The notes: generated by a model not told the origin, from the letters alone. DNA of 64,000 nucleotides from Methylobacterium radiotolerans JCM 2831 (GCF_000019725.1 NC_010510.1:152501-216500); one strand, 5' to 3'; positions 1-8,845 are shown, numbered from the stretch's first letter. Numbers and translations are program-made.

Positions 1-88
1 CTATCGGCGTGATGCGCGACGAAGTCGGTCCTCAAAACGATCGCGCGGTCATGAGATTCCGCGGCGTTCGTCGGACCTCGCTCTCTCA

Positions 89-3000
89 TCAGGAGTGGAT
101 GTCGAGGTGGTGCGCGTCGACGCCGTGATCCGCGATTCCGATCAGGCCGACGTCTCCGTGGTGGCCGCTGTCGGCCGGTGCGTGGCTCGGTCCGGCCGAC
201 GGGCCGGGTCTGTTGTCGGACGCGAAGACGAGGTCACCGTTCGGGTCGACGCTTGCTGTCGGTCGCGAGCTGTGACCTCCGCCGCGGGGCGGGGCGATCT
301 GCTCGGCAGGCGGTGCTTGGTCACGGCTCATCTCGGCCGAGATCCCCGACTCCTGGCGGGCGATCGGCGGGTTCGGAGTCACTTGAGGACCGACGTTCAC
401 GGCTCCACCGGCATGGTCGTGCGCTGCATCGTTCGGATCGCCGAGATGCCGTGGACCGGACGCCGCGTCGACCGTTCGGCCTGCCGTGTTGCTCGACGGG
501 ATCCCTGTGTCGGTGCCGGTCGCCGCGCTCGGTTCGGCCACATTCTGCGGAGGCGGTCCGTTCTCCTGGGGATGCCCGGATGCCTCGGCGCCTCGACCGG
601 GCCCTGCGTCGGTCTGAGCGTGCCCGGGATCGGCGGCGCTCGGCTGCGCCGGCGCGTCGTCTGACGGCGGGGCACGGTTCGCGTCGGTAGCCGCGGCGTG
701 GCCGCCAACATCCCGCGCTCGCGCTTCCGTATCCTGGAGATGCCCCGACACCTCGGCGCTCCGTCCCGGTTCGGCGGCCTGCCCGTGCGCGGGCTCGGCA
801 GCGCTCGCCTGCGCCTGCGCGTGATCTGACGGTGTGGCCGGGTCGGGGTTGCTCGCCGTCACCGGACCGCCGGCATCCTGCGCGTGCGGTCCGGTGTCCT
901 GACCATGCCCGGGCGCCCCGGCGCTCCGCCCGGGTTCGGCGGCTTGCCCGTGCGCGGGATCGGCAGCGCTCGCCTGCGCCTGCGCGTGAGCTGACGGCGT
1001 GGCCGGGTCGGGGTTGCTCGCCGCGGCCGGGCCGCCGGCATCCTGCGCGTGCGGTCCGGTGTCCTGACCATGCCCGGGCGCCCCGGCGCTCCGTCCCGGT
1101 TCGGCGGCTTGCCCGTGCGCGGGATCGGCAGCGCTCCCCTGCGCCGCCGCATGATCTGACGGCGTGGCCGGGTCGGGGTTGCTCGCCGCGACCGGACCGC
1201 TGGCATCCTGCGCGTGCGGTCCGGTGTCCTGACCATGCCCGGGCGCCCCGGCACTCCGTCCCGGTTCGGCGGCTTGCCCGTGCGCGGGCTCGGCAGCGCT
1301 CCCCTGCGCCTGCGCTGACGGTTGGCCTTGGACCGTGTCGGCCCCGGTGCCATGACCGTCGGTATCCTGCGCGGGCGGTGTCGTATCCCGGAGATGTCTC
1401 GGCGCCTCGGCGCTGCGGCCCGGTTCCGCCCCGGACTGCGAGTGGCCTGCCTCGCCAGCACTCACCCTGTTCTGCGCGGGACCTGCCTGTGCGGCGGCTG
1501 GGTCTGTATCTGGATCGGCGGCGGTGCCGTGGCCGACGACGGGCTGGCCGTGACCTGCATCCGCCCTCCCCCCCCGCGCCTGCGCGCTGACTTGCGGCTG
1601 AGCGGGATCCGCATCGGTGCCCCAGCCCTGTTCGTGCGCGACCCGCGTTCGCGGCGCCGAGCTCTCGAGATGCCCTGGTACCTCGGCGGTCCGTCCCGAT
1701 TCCGCGCCAGCCTGCCCGTGTCGCGGATCCGCATTGTTCGCGCGAGCCTGTGCGACGTCTGCCGCGGGGGAAGGGCTCACGCTGTCAGGTGTCTCGTGAT
1801 CGCTCGGATCGGGCTGGGCAGAGCCCGCCGTTCGATGCCCGGGAACCTCGGCGCTCCGCCCGGGGCCGACCCGCGCTTGGCCCGGATCGGCAGCGCTGGT
1901 CTCGACCTGCGCGATGCCGGACGGTTGACCCGGATCCGCGCTGCCGGCCGAGCCGCGACCGTCCGCCTCCCGTTGGACCGCTGCTGTTTCCTCCCGATGT
2001 CCCGGCGCTTCAGCGCTCCGGCCGGGTCCATCGCCGTTTTGACCGCCGCCAGCCCCCGCAGCCTCCACTCGGCCCTGCGCGGTGCCCGCAGAAGGGCTCT
2101 CACCAGCGACCGTTGTTGCGTTGTGGCTGTCCGTGCCGTGCTGCTCCCGTTCGGGTGCGCCCGCGCCTCTGCCCGAGGGATCCGCATCCGGGCTCGCCTC
2201 GGGTCGTGCTCGTTCGTCTGGAAAGGTGCTCGCCCGCGAGCCGTTGTTCGAGTTTCCTGACTGCGCCTCCCCGGTCGCGAGCAGCGCATGTTTCGATTCG
2301 GGTTGTGCGGCGGGGTTGAGGCCATTGACCTGGGCGGGCGGAGCTTCGGACGCTCCAGGCCCGGTCGTCGCGTTCGCGCTCCGGACTTGCGGTCCGGCCT
2401 CACCGGTCGCGCTTGACGATGGCGCTGGCTGTTCCCGCGCTTGGGCGTCCCCCGATGCCACGGCACTGCCGTCCGATCCGGTATCCGGAGAGGACGATGA
2501 ACCCGCCGCGCGGGCTGCGCCCGCCTCCACACCGTGCACCAGGGGCTGATATGCGGGCTCCGTGCCTGCCCGCGCCGGCCCCGTGGCTGAGGCCGGATCT
2601 CTGAGGCCGATCGATCCAAAATCCGCAGCATCGGGTCGGGCGGCAACGACCGAGATCGGTTCGACCGTTACGGAACCGGAGGCGCCGCTCGTCGGACCTT
2701 CGTGCCGGCCGGAGCTGTGCGGTCCACCGGCCTGGACCGGGCTCAGCGCTCCGCCCGCCGTCGGCGATACGCCGCCCTGGTCCTCCGGGAAGGCCTTGAT
2801 GCCACCCGGTGCGCCGAGATCTGATGGCGCTTCGGTTCCCTGCGCCGGGTGGTCGGCGAGGGCGTCCACAGCGAAGACCATCGCCGAGAACACGATGATC
2901 CCGACTTGCTTGCGATGCGCGTCGCGGTCTTCGGCATCACCGGTGTCGCGCGCTTCGGACGGCCCTTGCTGATGCGCCTGGCCCGCGTGAGGGGCCTGGG

Positions 3001-3457
3001 ACGCGCTCTCGGTCGACCGGGCCTCGTCAGCGGCGCGGGCGTCGTCGGGCGACAGGCTCAGGGCCGCGGCCGCGACGAGGGCGGCGAGCAGCGCCGCCGG
3101 GTGAACCGAGAGCTTCGTCTCACCGGCACTCTGCGGGATCGGGAGAAGCTCGGGATAGCGTCGGGCGATCTCGTTGATGAGAGCGCGAAAATCGCTGCCC
3201 CGCATCGGGCTGTCCAAGACCTCGGACGCGATGACGTAGCTGCCGTCGATCCTGGCGAAGTGCATGACGGCGTCGCCATCCGGCCGGCAGAAGACGAACC
3301 AGGGATCCGCCTCGTCGCTCAGGCCCTGCTCGCTCCCGATCTGCAGGCCGGCCCGGACCAGGGCGGCCTCGACGCGGTAGAATTCCGCGAGTTCCTGCTG
3401 CGACCAGCCACCCCGGCACGTCGCCGCGGGTCGGAAGAATGAGATGACCGCGCCCAT
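89..3457 (-). CDS. Giant Ala/Gly/Pro-rich repeat protein, probable type I secretion cargo or partner
   Basis: The product has 1122 residues. Residues 1-110 form a compact folded domain (WFVFCRPDGD, HFARIDGSYVIAS, DFRALINEIARRYP). Two hydrophobic segments follow (about 118-136 and 184-200), then more than 900 residues of disordered, low-complexity sequence and a His/Asp-rich tail. Nine variants of a GPGRSAEAPGH motif lie between about residues 475 and 960, and five copies of a 55-residue unit are in register. No RTX GGxGxD nonapeptides are visible, so it is not a classical calcium-binding RTX protein. It is the last gene of the operon, 38 bases after the HlyD adaptor stop, so I infer that it is exported by, or works with, that transporter. 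I recall similar N-terminal domains next to T1SS genes in Rhizobiales, but cannot check this. The function is unknown. An adhesin or surface-layer role is a guess. Confidence 0.8.
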   Translation of the reverse strand: MGAVISFFRPAATCRGGWSQQELAEFYRVEAALVRAGLQIGSEQGLSDEADPWFVFCRPDGDAVMHFARIDGSYVIASEVLDSPMRGSDFRALINEIARRYPELLPIPQSAGETKLSVHPAALLAALVAAAALSLSPDDARAADEARSTESASQAPHAGQAHQQGPSEARDTGDAEDRDAHRKQVGIIVFSAMVFAVDALADHPAQGTEAPSDLGAPGGIKAFPEDQGGVSPTAGGALSPVQAGGPHSSGRHEGPTSGASGSVTVEPISVVAARPDAADFGSIGLRDPASATGPARAGTEPAYQPLVHGVEAGAARAAGSSSSPDTGSDGSAVASGDAQAREQPAPSSSATGEAGPQVRSANATTGPGASEAPPAQVNGLNPAAQPESKHALLATGEAQSGNSNNGSRASTFPDERARPEASPDADPSGRGAGAPEREQHGTDSHNATTVAGESPSAGTAQGRVEAAGAGGGQNGDGPGRSAEAPGHREETAAVQREADGRGSAGSADPGQPSGIAQVETSAADPGQARVGPGRSAEVPGHRTAGSAQPDPSDHETPDSVSPSPAADVAQARANNADPRHGQAGAESGRTAEVPGHLESSAPRTRVAHEQGWGTDADPAQPQVSAQARGGRADAGHGQPVVGHGTAADPDTDPAAAQAGPAQNRVSAGEAGHSQSGAEPGRSAEAPRHLRDTTPPAQDTDGHGTGADTVQGQPSAQAQGSAAEPAHGQAAEPGRSAGAPGHGQDTGPHAQDASGPVAASNPDPATPSDHAAAQGSAADPAHGQAAEPGRSAGAPGHGQDTGPHAQDAGGPAAASNPDPATPSAHAQAQASAADPAHGQAAEPGRSAGAPGHGQDTGPHAQDAGGPVTASNPDPATPSDHAQAQASAAEPAHGQAAEPGRSAEVSGHLQDTEARARDVGGHAAATDANRAPPSDDAPAQPSAADPGHAQTDAGPGRGAEASGHPQENGPPPQNVAEPSAATGTDTGIPSSNTAGRTVDAASGPRHLGDPNDAAHDHAGGAVNVGPQVTPNPPIARQESGISAEMSRDQAPPAEQIAPPRGGGHSSRPTASVDPNGDLVFASDNRPGPSAGPSHAPADSGHHGDVGLIGIADHGVDAHHLDIHS
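626..1450. repeat. 165-bp in-frame tandem repeats
   Basis: The same landmark (gggatcggc or gggctcggc followed by agcgct or ggcgct) recurs at 626, 791, 956, 1121 and 1286, exactly 165 bases apart, that is 55 codons. The three copies from 791 to 1285 are nearly identical. The 626 copy and the part after 1286 are degenerate, and looser relatives continue to about 2035. The exact period keeps the reading frame, so copy number can change without breaking the protein. Confidence 0.9.
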
Positions 3458-3495
3458 CGGGACCTCACGTCCGCACAGTGACTGAGAAGCAGGGT

Positions 3496-4860
3496 CTAGC
3501 GCTCATGGAAACTGCGTCCCAGAGCGTCGAAGAACGGAGCCACCAGATAGTCGAGCGCGGTGCGCTCGCCGGCCGAGACGACGACCTCGGCAGGCAGGCC
3601 GGCCAGGAGGCGTGACCGTACGTCGTCCGGGAGTTGGCGGTCGTCGATCTCGACGGTGCCGGCGAAGTAGGCGTGTTTCGTGCCGTCGTCGATCAGGCGA
3701 TCGCGGGACACCATCGTCAGCGTGCCGAAGATCGCCGACATGCGGCGCGTCTGAAAAGCCGGGAACTTCACCTCGGCCCGCAGGCCGGCATGGACCGCCT
3801 CGAGATCGTTCGGCGCGAACTGCACGCTGATCACCAGCCTGTCGTTCGTCGGAACGATCTCCATCAGCGGCTCGCCCGAGCGGACCACCTGCCCGATCGT
3901 GTAGACCTTCAAGCCCTGGATGACGCCCTGATGCGAGGCCCGGACCTCGTGCCGACGGAGGACATCCTGGGCCACGATGAGCTTCTCGCGCAGCTCGGCG
4001 ATCTTCTGCCGCGTGTCCAGGAGCTGTGCAGTCAGCGCCTCCTGTAGCTTCTGTTTAAGCTGCGCGGTCTGCATCCCCGCTTCGTTGATGCCGTTCTGCG
4101 CCTTGGCGGTCTCCGCCACGGACCGCCCGATCACGCCTTCCAGGCGCGCGTGCTCGCGTTCCATCATCAGGACGCGCGAGAGCGGGATGAGGTTCTTCTC
4201 GCGCAGGCCGCGCAGGCCCTCCAGCTCCTGCTGGATCAGGGCGACCTGCTGCTCGACCGAGGCCTTCTCGACCGCGAGCCCGGAAATCTCCGTCCTCAAC
4301 TGGGTGACGCGCGCCTGGATGAGGGCGAGCTGTGCCTGGAAGGACCCGCGCCGCTCCGACAGCTGGCTGGCCTGATCGTCGATCATCCCGGCGACGGCCG
4401 GCTCAGCGCGCCGCGCCGCGATCTCCGGCGGCAGGAGCAGGTCTTGCGCCTGGCTCTGCTCCGCACGGAGGCGGGCTTCGAGGATCAGGGCCGCGTCGAG
4501 CTGGCCACGGAGGAGATCGTTGCTGGCACGCGATTGCACCGGATCGATGCGGAGCAGGACATCGCCCGCGCGGACCGTCTGTCCGTCCCGGACCAGCACC
4601 TCCTGGACGATGCCACCTTCGAGATGCTGCACCACCTTGCGGCTGCCTTCCGCGACCACCACCCCGGGACTGATGACCGCCCGGTCGAGGCGCGCGAACG
4701 TGGCCCAGGTGCCGACTACTCCGAACGTCGCGAAGATGAGCGCGTAGCCGGCCACCGCGTAGGCGCGCCAGTTCGTCAGGCCGGTGACACCCGGCCGCTC
4801 TCCATCGGGCGCTTTCTGGACAGGTGACGGGCTCAAGATCGCGGCGCGCGGGACGGTCAT
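3496..4860 (-). CDS. HlyD-family type I secretion periplasmic adaptor
   Basis: A 454-residue membrane fusion protein that links an inner-membrane ABC exporter to an outer-membrane TolC channel. One N-terminal membrane helix (about 28-50) is followed by a lipoyl-type half (VVVAEGSRKVVQHLEGGIV, then VRDGQTVRAGDVLLRIDP), a long coiled coil (about 105-300) and the second half with the strand GEPLMEIVPTNDRLVISVQ. Order and length are normal for PrtE/HlyD proteins. It starts three bases after the stop of the ABC exporter, so the two are surely co-transcribed. No tolC-like outer-membrane gene is present in the window, so the channel must be encoded elsewhere. Confidence 0.95.
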   Translation of the reverse strand: MTVPRAAILSPSPVQKAPDGERPGVTGLTNWRAYAVAGYALIFATFGVVGTWATFARLDRAVISPGVVVAEGSRKVVQHLEGGIVQEVLVRDGQTVRAGDVLLRIDPVQSRASNDLLRGQLDAALILEARLRAEQSQAQDLLLPPEIAARRAEPAVAGMIDDQASQLSERRGSFQAQLALIQARVTQLRTEISGLAVEKASVEQQVALIQQELEGLRGLREKNLIPLSRVLMMEREHARLEGVIGRSVAETAKAQNGINEAGMQTAQLKQKLQEALTAQLLDTRQKIAELREKLIVAQDVLRRHEVRASHQGVIQGLKVYTIGQVVRSGEPLMEIVPTNDRLVISVQFAPNDLEAVHAGLRAEVKFPAFQTRRMSAIFGTLTMVSRDRLIDDGTKHAYFAGTVEIDDRQLPDDVRSRLLAGLPAEVVVSAGERTALDYLVAPFFDALGRSFHER

Positions 4861-4863
4861 CGC

Positions 4864-6627
4864 TTACCCCGCGCTCCGCTGCCCGTCGGAGCCTCGGTGG
4901 CTCTGGGACGTCGTGGGGCCGACGGGCGGCACCAGGGTCGGGACAGGCCTCTGGCCGGTGATGTGGCCGAGGATCTGATTGGGCGGTCCGGAGAGTTGGA
5001 CGCGGCCCTCGCCCATGAGCAGGATATGGTCGGCCTCCTCCAGCAGGCTCATCTTGTGGGTCACCATCACGACCGTCGCCCCGGACTGCTTCAGGGCCGC
5101 GACGGCGCGCATCAGCGCCGCTTCGCCGTGCTGGTCGAGACTCGCATTCGGCTCGTCGAGCACGACCAGGCTCGGCTCGCCGTAGAGGGCGCGGGCCAGA
5201 GCGATGCGCTGCCGCTGCCCTCCGGACAGACCGTGTCCCCCGCGCCCGATCACCGTGTTGTAACCCTCCGGCAGGGACTGGATCAGCTCGTGACAGCCAG
5301 CCCTTCGGGCAACCTCGATGACGCGCGCATCGTCCAGGGCGGCGAAGCGCGCGATGTTCTGCGCGACGGTCCCGTCGAACAGCTCAACGTCCTGGGGCAG
5401 GTAACCGACATGCTGCCCGAGCAGAGCCTTGTCCCAGTGGCCCAGGTCGGAGCCGTCGATGCGCACCGTGCCTTCCAGCAAGGGCCAGACACCGGTGAGC
5501 GCGCGCACGAGCGTCGATTTGCCGGCGGCACTCGGGCCGATGATCCCGACGACGCTGCCGGGCTCGAGCCGGAAGCTCACGTCCTCGAGGATGGCTCGCG
5601 ACGCTCCGGGGGCGGCCACCGAGATGGTCTCGGCCTCGATCAGGCCGCGCGGTCGCGGCAACACGAGGCGGCGCGTCTCCGAGCCGGCGACGGCGATGAG
5701 ATCGGTCAGTCGCCGATAGCTGGCCCGCGCCGCCGTGAAGCCCTTCCAGTTTCCGACGACAGCCTCGATCGGCGCGAGGGTGCGGCCGATGATGATGGAC
5801 GCGGCGATCATCGACCCGGCCGAGATCTCGCGGTGCATCGCGAGATACGCGCCGATGCCGAGCACCAGGGTCTGCAGGAGCATGCGGATGAACTTCGTGG
5901 CGGCGACGATCAGGCCCGCGCGATCGCTCGCGCGCGCCTGGAGGAGCAGAACATCGTCGTGACGCCGGCTCCAGAGCCCGCGCATGGACGCCACCATGCC
6001 CATGGCCTGGAGCACTTCACCGTTTCGAAAGACCGTCGCGGCGCTCTGCCCCGCCTCGCGCGAGGCCTGACTGGCGGCGTCGAGCGTCCGGCGGGTCGCG
6101 ACCTCGTTGAGCAGCGTGAGGCCGAGGATCGTGCCGCCGCCCACGAGCGCCATCCAGCCGAACCAGGGGTGCAAGATGAAGCAGGCGAGCAGGAAGATCG
6201 GGATCCAGGGCAGATCGCAGAACGCCAGCATGCCGCTGCCGGTCAGGAACTCCCGCAGGATGTCCACGTCGCGCAGCGCCGTGTCGTGCTGCGCGCCGGG
6301 CTTGACCAACGTGCCGCGATGGGCAGCATCGAAGATCGGCGTGGCAATCTTCTGATCGAACACGACGCCGCCGCGTACCAGGAGGCGGGCGCGCAGCATC
6401 TCCAAGATCGCGTAGACGGCCAGGCCGAACGCCGCGATCAGCGTGATCCCCGCCAGGGTTGTCTCATTCCGGCTCGGGATCACGCGGTCGTAGATCTGGA
6501 GCATGTAGAGCGGGCTGACGAACAGCAGCAGATTGATGAAGAGCCCGAACAACACGGCGGTCGTCAGGACCGGCCGCAGGGAGCGCAGGCCGACGGTCAG
6601 TGCCGATTGCAGCGCATGATCGCCCAT
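4864..6627 (-). CDS. Type I secretion ABC transporter, PrtD-like permease/ATPase
   Basis: A 587-residue fused exporter. Five to six membrane helices lie in residues 20-290, followed by a nucleotide-binding domain with Walker A GPSAAGKST, Q-loop YLPQDVELFDG, signature LSGGQRQRIALARAL, Walker B LVVLDEPNASLD and switch histidine VTHK. It has no N-terminal C39 peptidase or C39-like domain, which fits the PrtD group that exports C-terminal-signal substrates. It heads the operon exporter, adaptor, repeat protein. The last residues are Pro-rich and variable. Confidence 0.95.
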   Translation of the reverse strand: MGDHALQSALTVGLRSLRPVLTTAVLFGLFINLLLFVSPLYMLQIYDRVIPSRNETTLAGITLIAAFGLAVYAILEMLRARLLVRGGVVFDQKIATPIFDAAHRGTLVKPGAQHDTALRDVDILREFLTGSGMLAFCDLPWIPIFLLACFILHPWFGWMALVGGGTILGLTLLNEVATRRTLDAASQASREAGQSAATVFRNGEVLQAMGMVASMRGLWSRRHDDVLLLQARASDRAGLIVAATKFIRMLLQTLVLGIGAYLAMHREISAGSMIAASIIIGRTLAPIEAVVGNWKGFTAARASYRRLTDLIAVAGSETRRLVLPRPRGLIEAETISVAAPGASRAILEDVSFRLEPGSVVGIIGPSAAGKSTLVRALTGVWPLLEGTVRIDGSDLGHWDKALLGQHVGYLPQDVELFDGTVAQNIARFAALDDARVIEVARRAGCHELIQSLPEGYNTVIGRGGHGLSGGQRQRIALARALYGEPSLVVLDEPNASLDQHGEAALMRAVAALKQSGATVVMVTHKMSLLEEADHILLMGEGRVQLSGPPNQILGHITGQRPVPTLVPPVGPTTSQSHRGSDGQRSAG

Positions 6628-6992
6628 ACTGCCCTCTTCCTGCGATCGTTCGGCACGACCGGCGACACCCGGTGGCTCAGATTCCCGTCCTGCTCGCGTC
6701 CGTGACCCGCGGGCGCTCAGATCAGCGAGCGTGGGTCACGTGTCCGATTCTCGACAATCATGGGCCGCTATTTGGAGACACTGACCGGTATTGCGGCATT
6801 CCGCGCCTCTGTTCAAACCGTTTCCTACGGGATGATGATAGCGCTGGTCGGATACCTGCCAAGCATCGGGTCGCGTTCGGGGGCGACGGTCGACGGCGCG
6901 TGTCTGGACAGCGCGACGCCGGGTCGGCTATATGGTTTTTGCTGTATAAGCGCCGCGCTGAGTGGCGTCGGTCGGCAGGAAGGCGAGACTCC
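6628..6992. other. Divergent intergenic region upstream of the secretion operon and the XRE gene
   Basis: No convincing gene is visible in these 365 bases. The region should carry the promoters of both the secretion operon (leftward) and the small HTH gene (rightward). The only strong structure is the inverted repeat listed at 6701-6740. The right half is relatively AT-rich (around 6930-6950), but I could not assign clear promoter boxes. Confidence 0.6.
6701..6740. promoter_or_regulatory. Long inverted repeat upstream of the secretion operon
   Basis: CGTGACCC (6701-6708) pairs with GGGTCACG (6733-6740). Inside it, CGCTC (6714-6718) pairs with GAGCG (6727-6731). That makes a 13-bp stem interrupted by a 5/1 internal loop. 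It lies 74-113 bases upstream of the exporter start, so it could be an operator dyad or an attenuator in the 5' leader. Confidence 0.45.
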
Positions 6993-7319
6993 GTGTATGC
7001 TCATCAGCAACGCCTGGACTCCGAGGAGGTGCTGGAGCTGCGTCGGGAGGGCGGGCGCTATCTGAAGGAACTTCGGGAGGCACGCGGCCTGTCGCAACGA
7101 CAGCTCGCAGCGCTGGTCGGTGCGGATTACTACACCTTCATCTCGCAGCTGGAGACCGGGCGCGGCCGGATACCTCCGGATCGGTACCGCGCCTGGGCCG
7201 AGGCGCTGGCGATCGAGCCGAGAGCGTTCGTCCGGAGCGTCATGCGCTTCTACGACCCGATCACCCACGAGATCCTGTTCGGCGATCCGGCCGGGAAGCC
7301 CGGGACCGGCGAGGCGTAG
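6993..7319 (+). CDS. Small XRE-family HTH DNA-binding protein
   Basis: A 108-residue protein made almost entirely of a Cro/CI-type helix-turn-helix: LKELREARGLSQRQLAALVG, then FISQLETGRGRIPPDRYRAWAEAL. The open frame runs further upstream, but that part has no coding character. I chose GTG 6993 because AGGAAGG at 6977-6983 is well placed in front of it. It is divergent from the type I secretion operon and may regulate it, but position is the only evidence. The C-terminal tail (FYDPITHEILFG) is short, with no effector domain. Confidence 0.75.
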   Translation: MYAHQQRLDSEEVLELRREGGRYLKELREARGLSQRQLAALVGADYYTFISQLETGRGRIPPDRYRAWAEALAIEPRAFVRSVMRFYDPITHEILFGDPAGKPGTGEA

Positions 7320-7406
7320 GCCATCGACGCTCTCAAGGTGAGGATCGCTCGGATGAGCGAGGCGCGCGTGACGGTTCCCGGCAAGGAGACGACCAGCCGC
7401 GCGGGC

Positions 7407-7661
7407 TCAGGACGTGGAGTGACCCGCATCGTGCATCGTCTGTGACCCGAAGGCCGAGGCGTCCTCAGGGGTCGCGTCGGCAGCAGAGACGGGTGCGCCG
7501 ATCGCCGCCATCAGCATTCGCAGCCCTTCGATCCATGTATCGGCCTCCGCTCGGGAGACACACCCGGTGCGGCGAAAGGTTTTTCCGGATTCAAGTTTCA
7601 CGACAACATCGAACCGGCCATCCGGTCTGTCCGTGATCCAATATTCTACATTCTGCGGCAT
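7407..7661 (-). CDS. Small hypothetical protein
   Basis: An 84-residue protein starting MPQNVEYWITDRPDGRFDVV, with a beta-rich first half and a C-terminal helix (SRAEADTWIEGLRMLMAAIG). No family recognised. An in-frame ATG eight codons upstream (7685) is a possible alternative start; neither has a strong ribosome binding site. It is convergent with the XRE gene. It may be a small soluble protein that sits next to stress genes, but nothing in the sequence gives a function. Confidence 0.5.
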   Translation of the reverse strand: MPQNVEYWITDRPDGRFDVVVKLESGKTFRRTGCVSRAEADTWIEGLRMLMAAIGAPVSAADATPEDASAFGSQTMHDAGHSTS

Positions 7662-8104
7662 CGAAGCTGCTCTGAAGTTCCTCATCTGGCGGGCCACAGC
7701 GGCGCCGCGCGCGCAGCTCGCAGTCTCGTGGGGATCGCGCACCGCTCCCGACGCCGTATTCCGTTCACCGTGACACGACATTCGTCGCTCGGACTCGGGG
7801 AACATCGCCGTTCGAGCCGCCCTGGACGCGAAGATCTTCGGGACCCGCTCATTTCATCATTGACACCTCCCATCCGATCGAAGCGAGGCCCAACGCTCGG
7901 GCCGCCGAGAACGATCCCGCATTTGCAGGGTTAGATGTTCACTGTACAGTCAGGTGGCTGGCCCTATCTGCGGAGATGAACGCTCGATGACGCGCGCATC
8001 CGGGTCGGTCCCGTCGGATGGCCCGATGCCGATGCGGGCCGCCGAGCGGGCCCCAGGGCGGGCCGGGATCGGGGCGTGCGACGAGCGCTTTGAAAGGACG
8101 TGAC
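7662..8104. other. Intergenic region before the NepR-EcfG fusion
   Basis: I see no gene here. A weak EcfG-type promoter can be read: AGAAC at 7909-7913, 16 bases, then GGTT at 7930-7933 (family consensus GGAAC-N16/17-CGTT). A perfect 10-bp palindrome, ACTGTACAGT, follows at 7942-7951. Both are candidates only. Confidence 0.35.
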
Positions 8105-8794
8105 TTGACGGACACGTTGGTTGCTCAAGACGGAGAGGCCCGTCGGCCGAGCCGGCAGGATCCCCCGGAACTGGCCGCTCTACCGGCCGGCGTGCGGGAT
8201 CATCTCGGTCTGCAGTTGCGCGTCGCCTACGAGGCCGTGACACGGGCACAGACACCGCCGCGTCTGCTGGAGCTCGTCGCGCAGCTCGATGCGGCGCTGG
8301 AGGGACCGCAACGGGACTACGCCGCCGTTTTTCGCGACGGCCTGACCGAGGCACTCCCCGGCCTGCGCGCCTTCGCCCTCTCGCTCGTGGGCGATGCCTC
8401 GCGCGCCGACGATCTGGTCCAGGAGACGGTGCTCCGGGCCTGGGCGCGACAGGAGCTGTTCATACCGGGCTCCAACCTGAAGGCGTGGCTGTGCACCATC
8501 CTGCGCAACCAGTTCTACACCGAATGCCGCAAGCGGAAGCGCGAGATCGAGGACGTGAACGGCGCTGTCGCGGCGCAACTCACCGCCCCGGCAGCTCAGG
8601 AGCACGGTTCGGATCTGCAGGTCGTCTGGTCCCACATCGGCAAGCTGCCGGAACTGCAGCGGGAGGCCCTGCTCCTGGTCGGGGCACAGGGCCTGACCTA
8701 CGAGGCGGCCGCTGAGGTGATGGGCTGCCAGACCGGGACCGTGAAGAGCCGGGTGAGCCGCGCCCGTGCCCTGCTCGTCGCGCATCTCGCCTGA
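8105..8794 (+). CDS. NepR anti-sigma domain fused to EcfG-type ECF sigma factor
   Basis: A 229-residue protein read from TTG 8105, which has AAAGGA six bases upstream (8093-8098). Residues 31-64 (DHLGLQLRVAYEAV, then PPRLLELVAQLDAAL) match NepR, the anti-sigma factor of the alphaproteobacterial general stress response. Residues 84-145 are sigma region 2 (SRADDLVQETVLRAWA, PGSNLKAWLCTILRNQFY). Residues 172-224 are region 4 (LPELQREALLLVGAQGLTYE, then GCQTGTVKSRVSRARALL), all EcfG-like. NepR and EcfG are normally separate proteins, with PhyR titrating NepR under stress. One polypeptide with both suggests an intrinsically inhibited sigma factor. No phyR or histidine kinase lies nearby. No stop or frameshift separates the domains. 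Confidence 0.85.
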   Translation: MTDTLVAQDGEARRPSRQDPPELAALPAGVRDHLGLQLRVAYEAVTRAQTPPRLLELVAQLDAALEGPQRDYAAVFRDGLTEALPGLRAFALSLVGDASRADDLVQETVLRAWARQELFIPGSNLKAWLCTILRNQFYTECRKRKREIEDVNGAVAAQLTAPAAQEHGSDLQVVWSHIGKLPELQREALLLVGAQGLTYEAAAEVMGCQTGTVKSRVSRARALLVAHLA

Positions 8795-8826
8795 GAGCGG
8801 CGTGCTGCTCCGAGGGGATCACGGAA

Positions 8827-8845
8827 GGCGCCGAACCTCGGCGCC
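8827..8845 (+). terminator. Hairpin after the sigma factor gene
   Basis: GGCGCCGA (8827-8834), loop ACC, TCGGCGCC (8838-8845): a perfect 8-bp stem 32 bases after the stop codon. There is no T tract, so termination activity is uncertain. Confidence 0.4.

Noticed and set aside
95..2260. Several plus-strand open frames opposite the repeat protein
   Set aside because: They arise because the repeats are GC-rich and stop-poor on both strands; the minus-strand frame is continuous for 1122 codons and has a sensible N-terminal domain and operon context.
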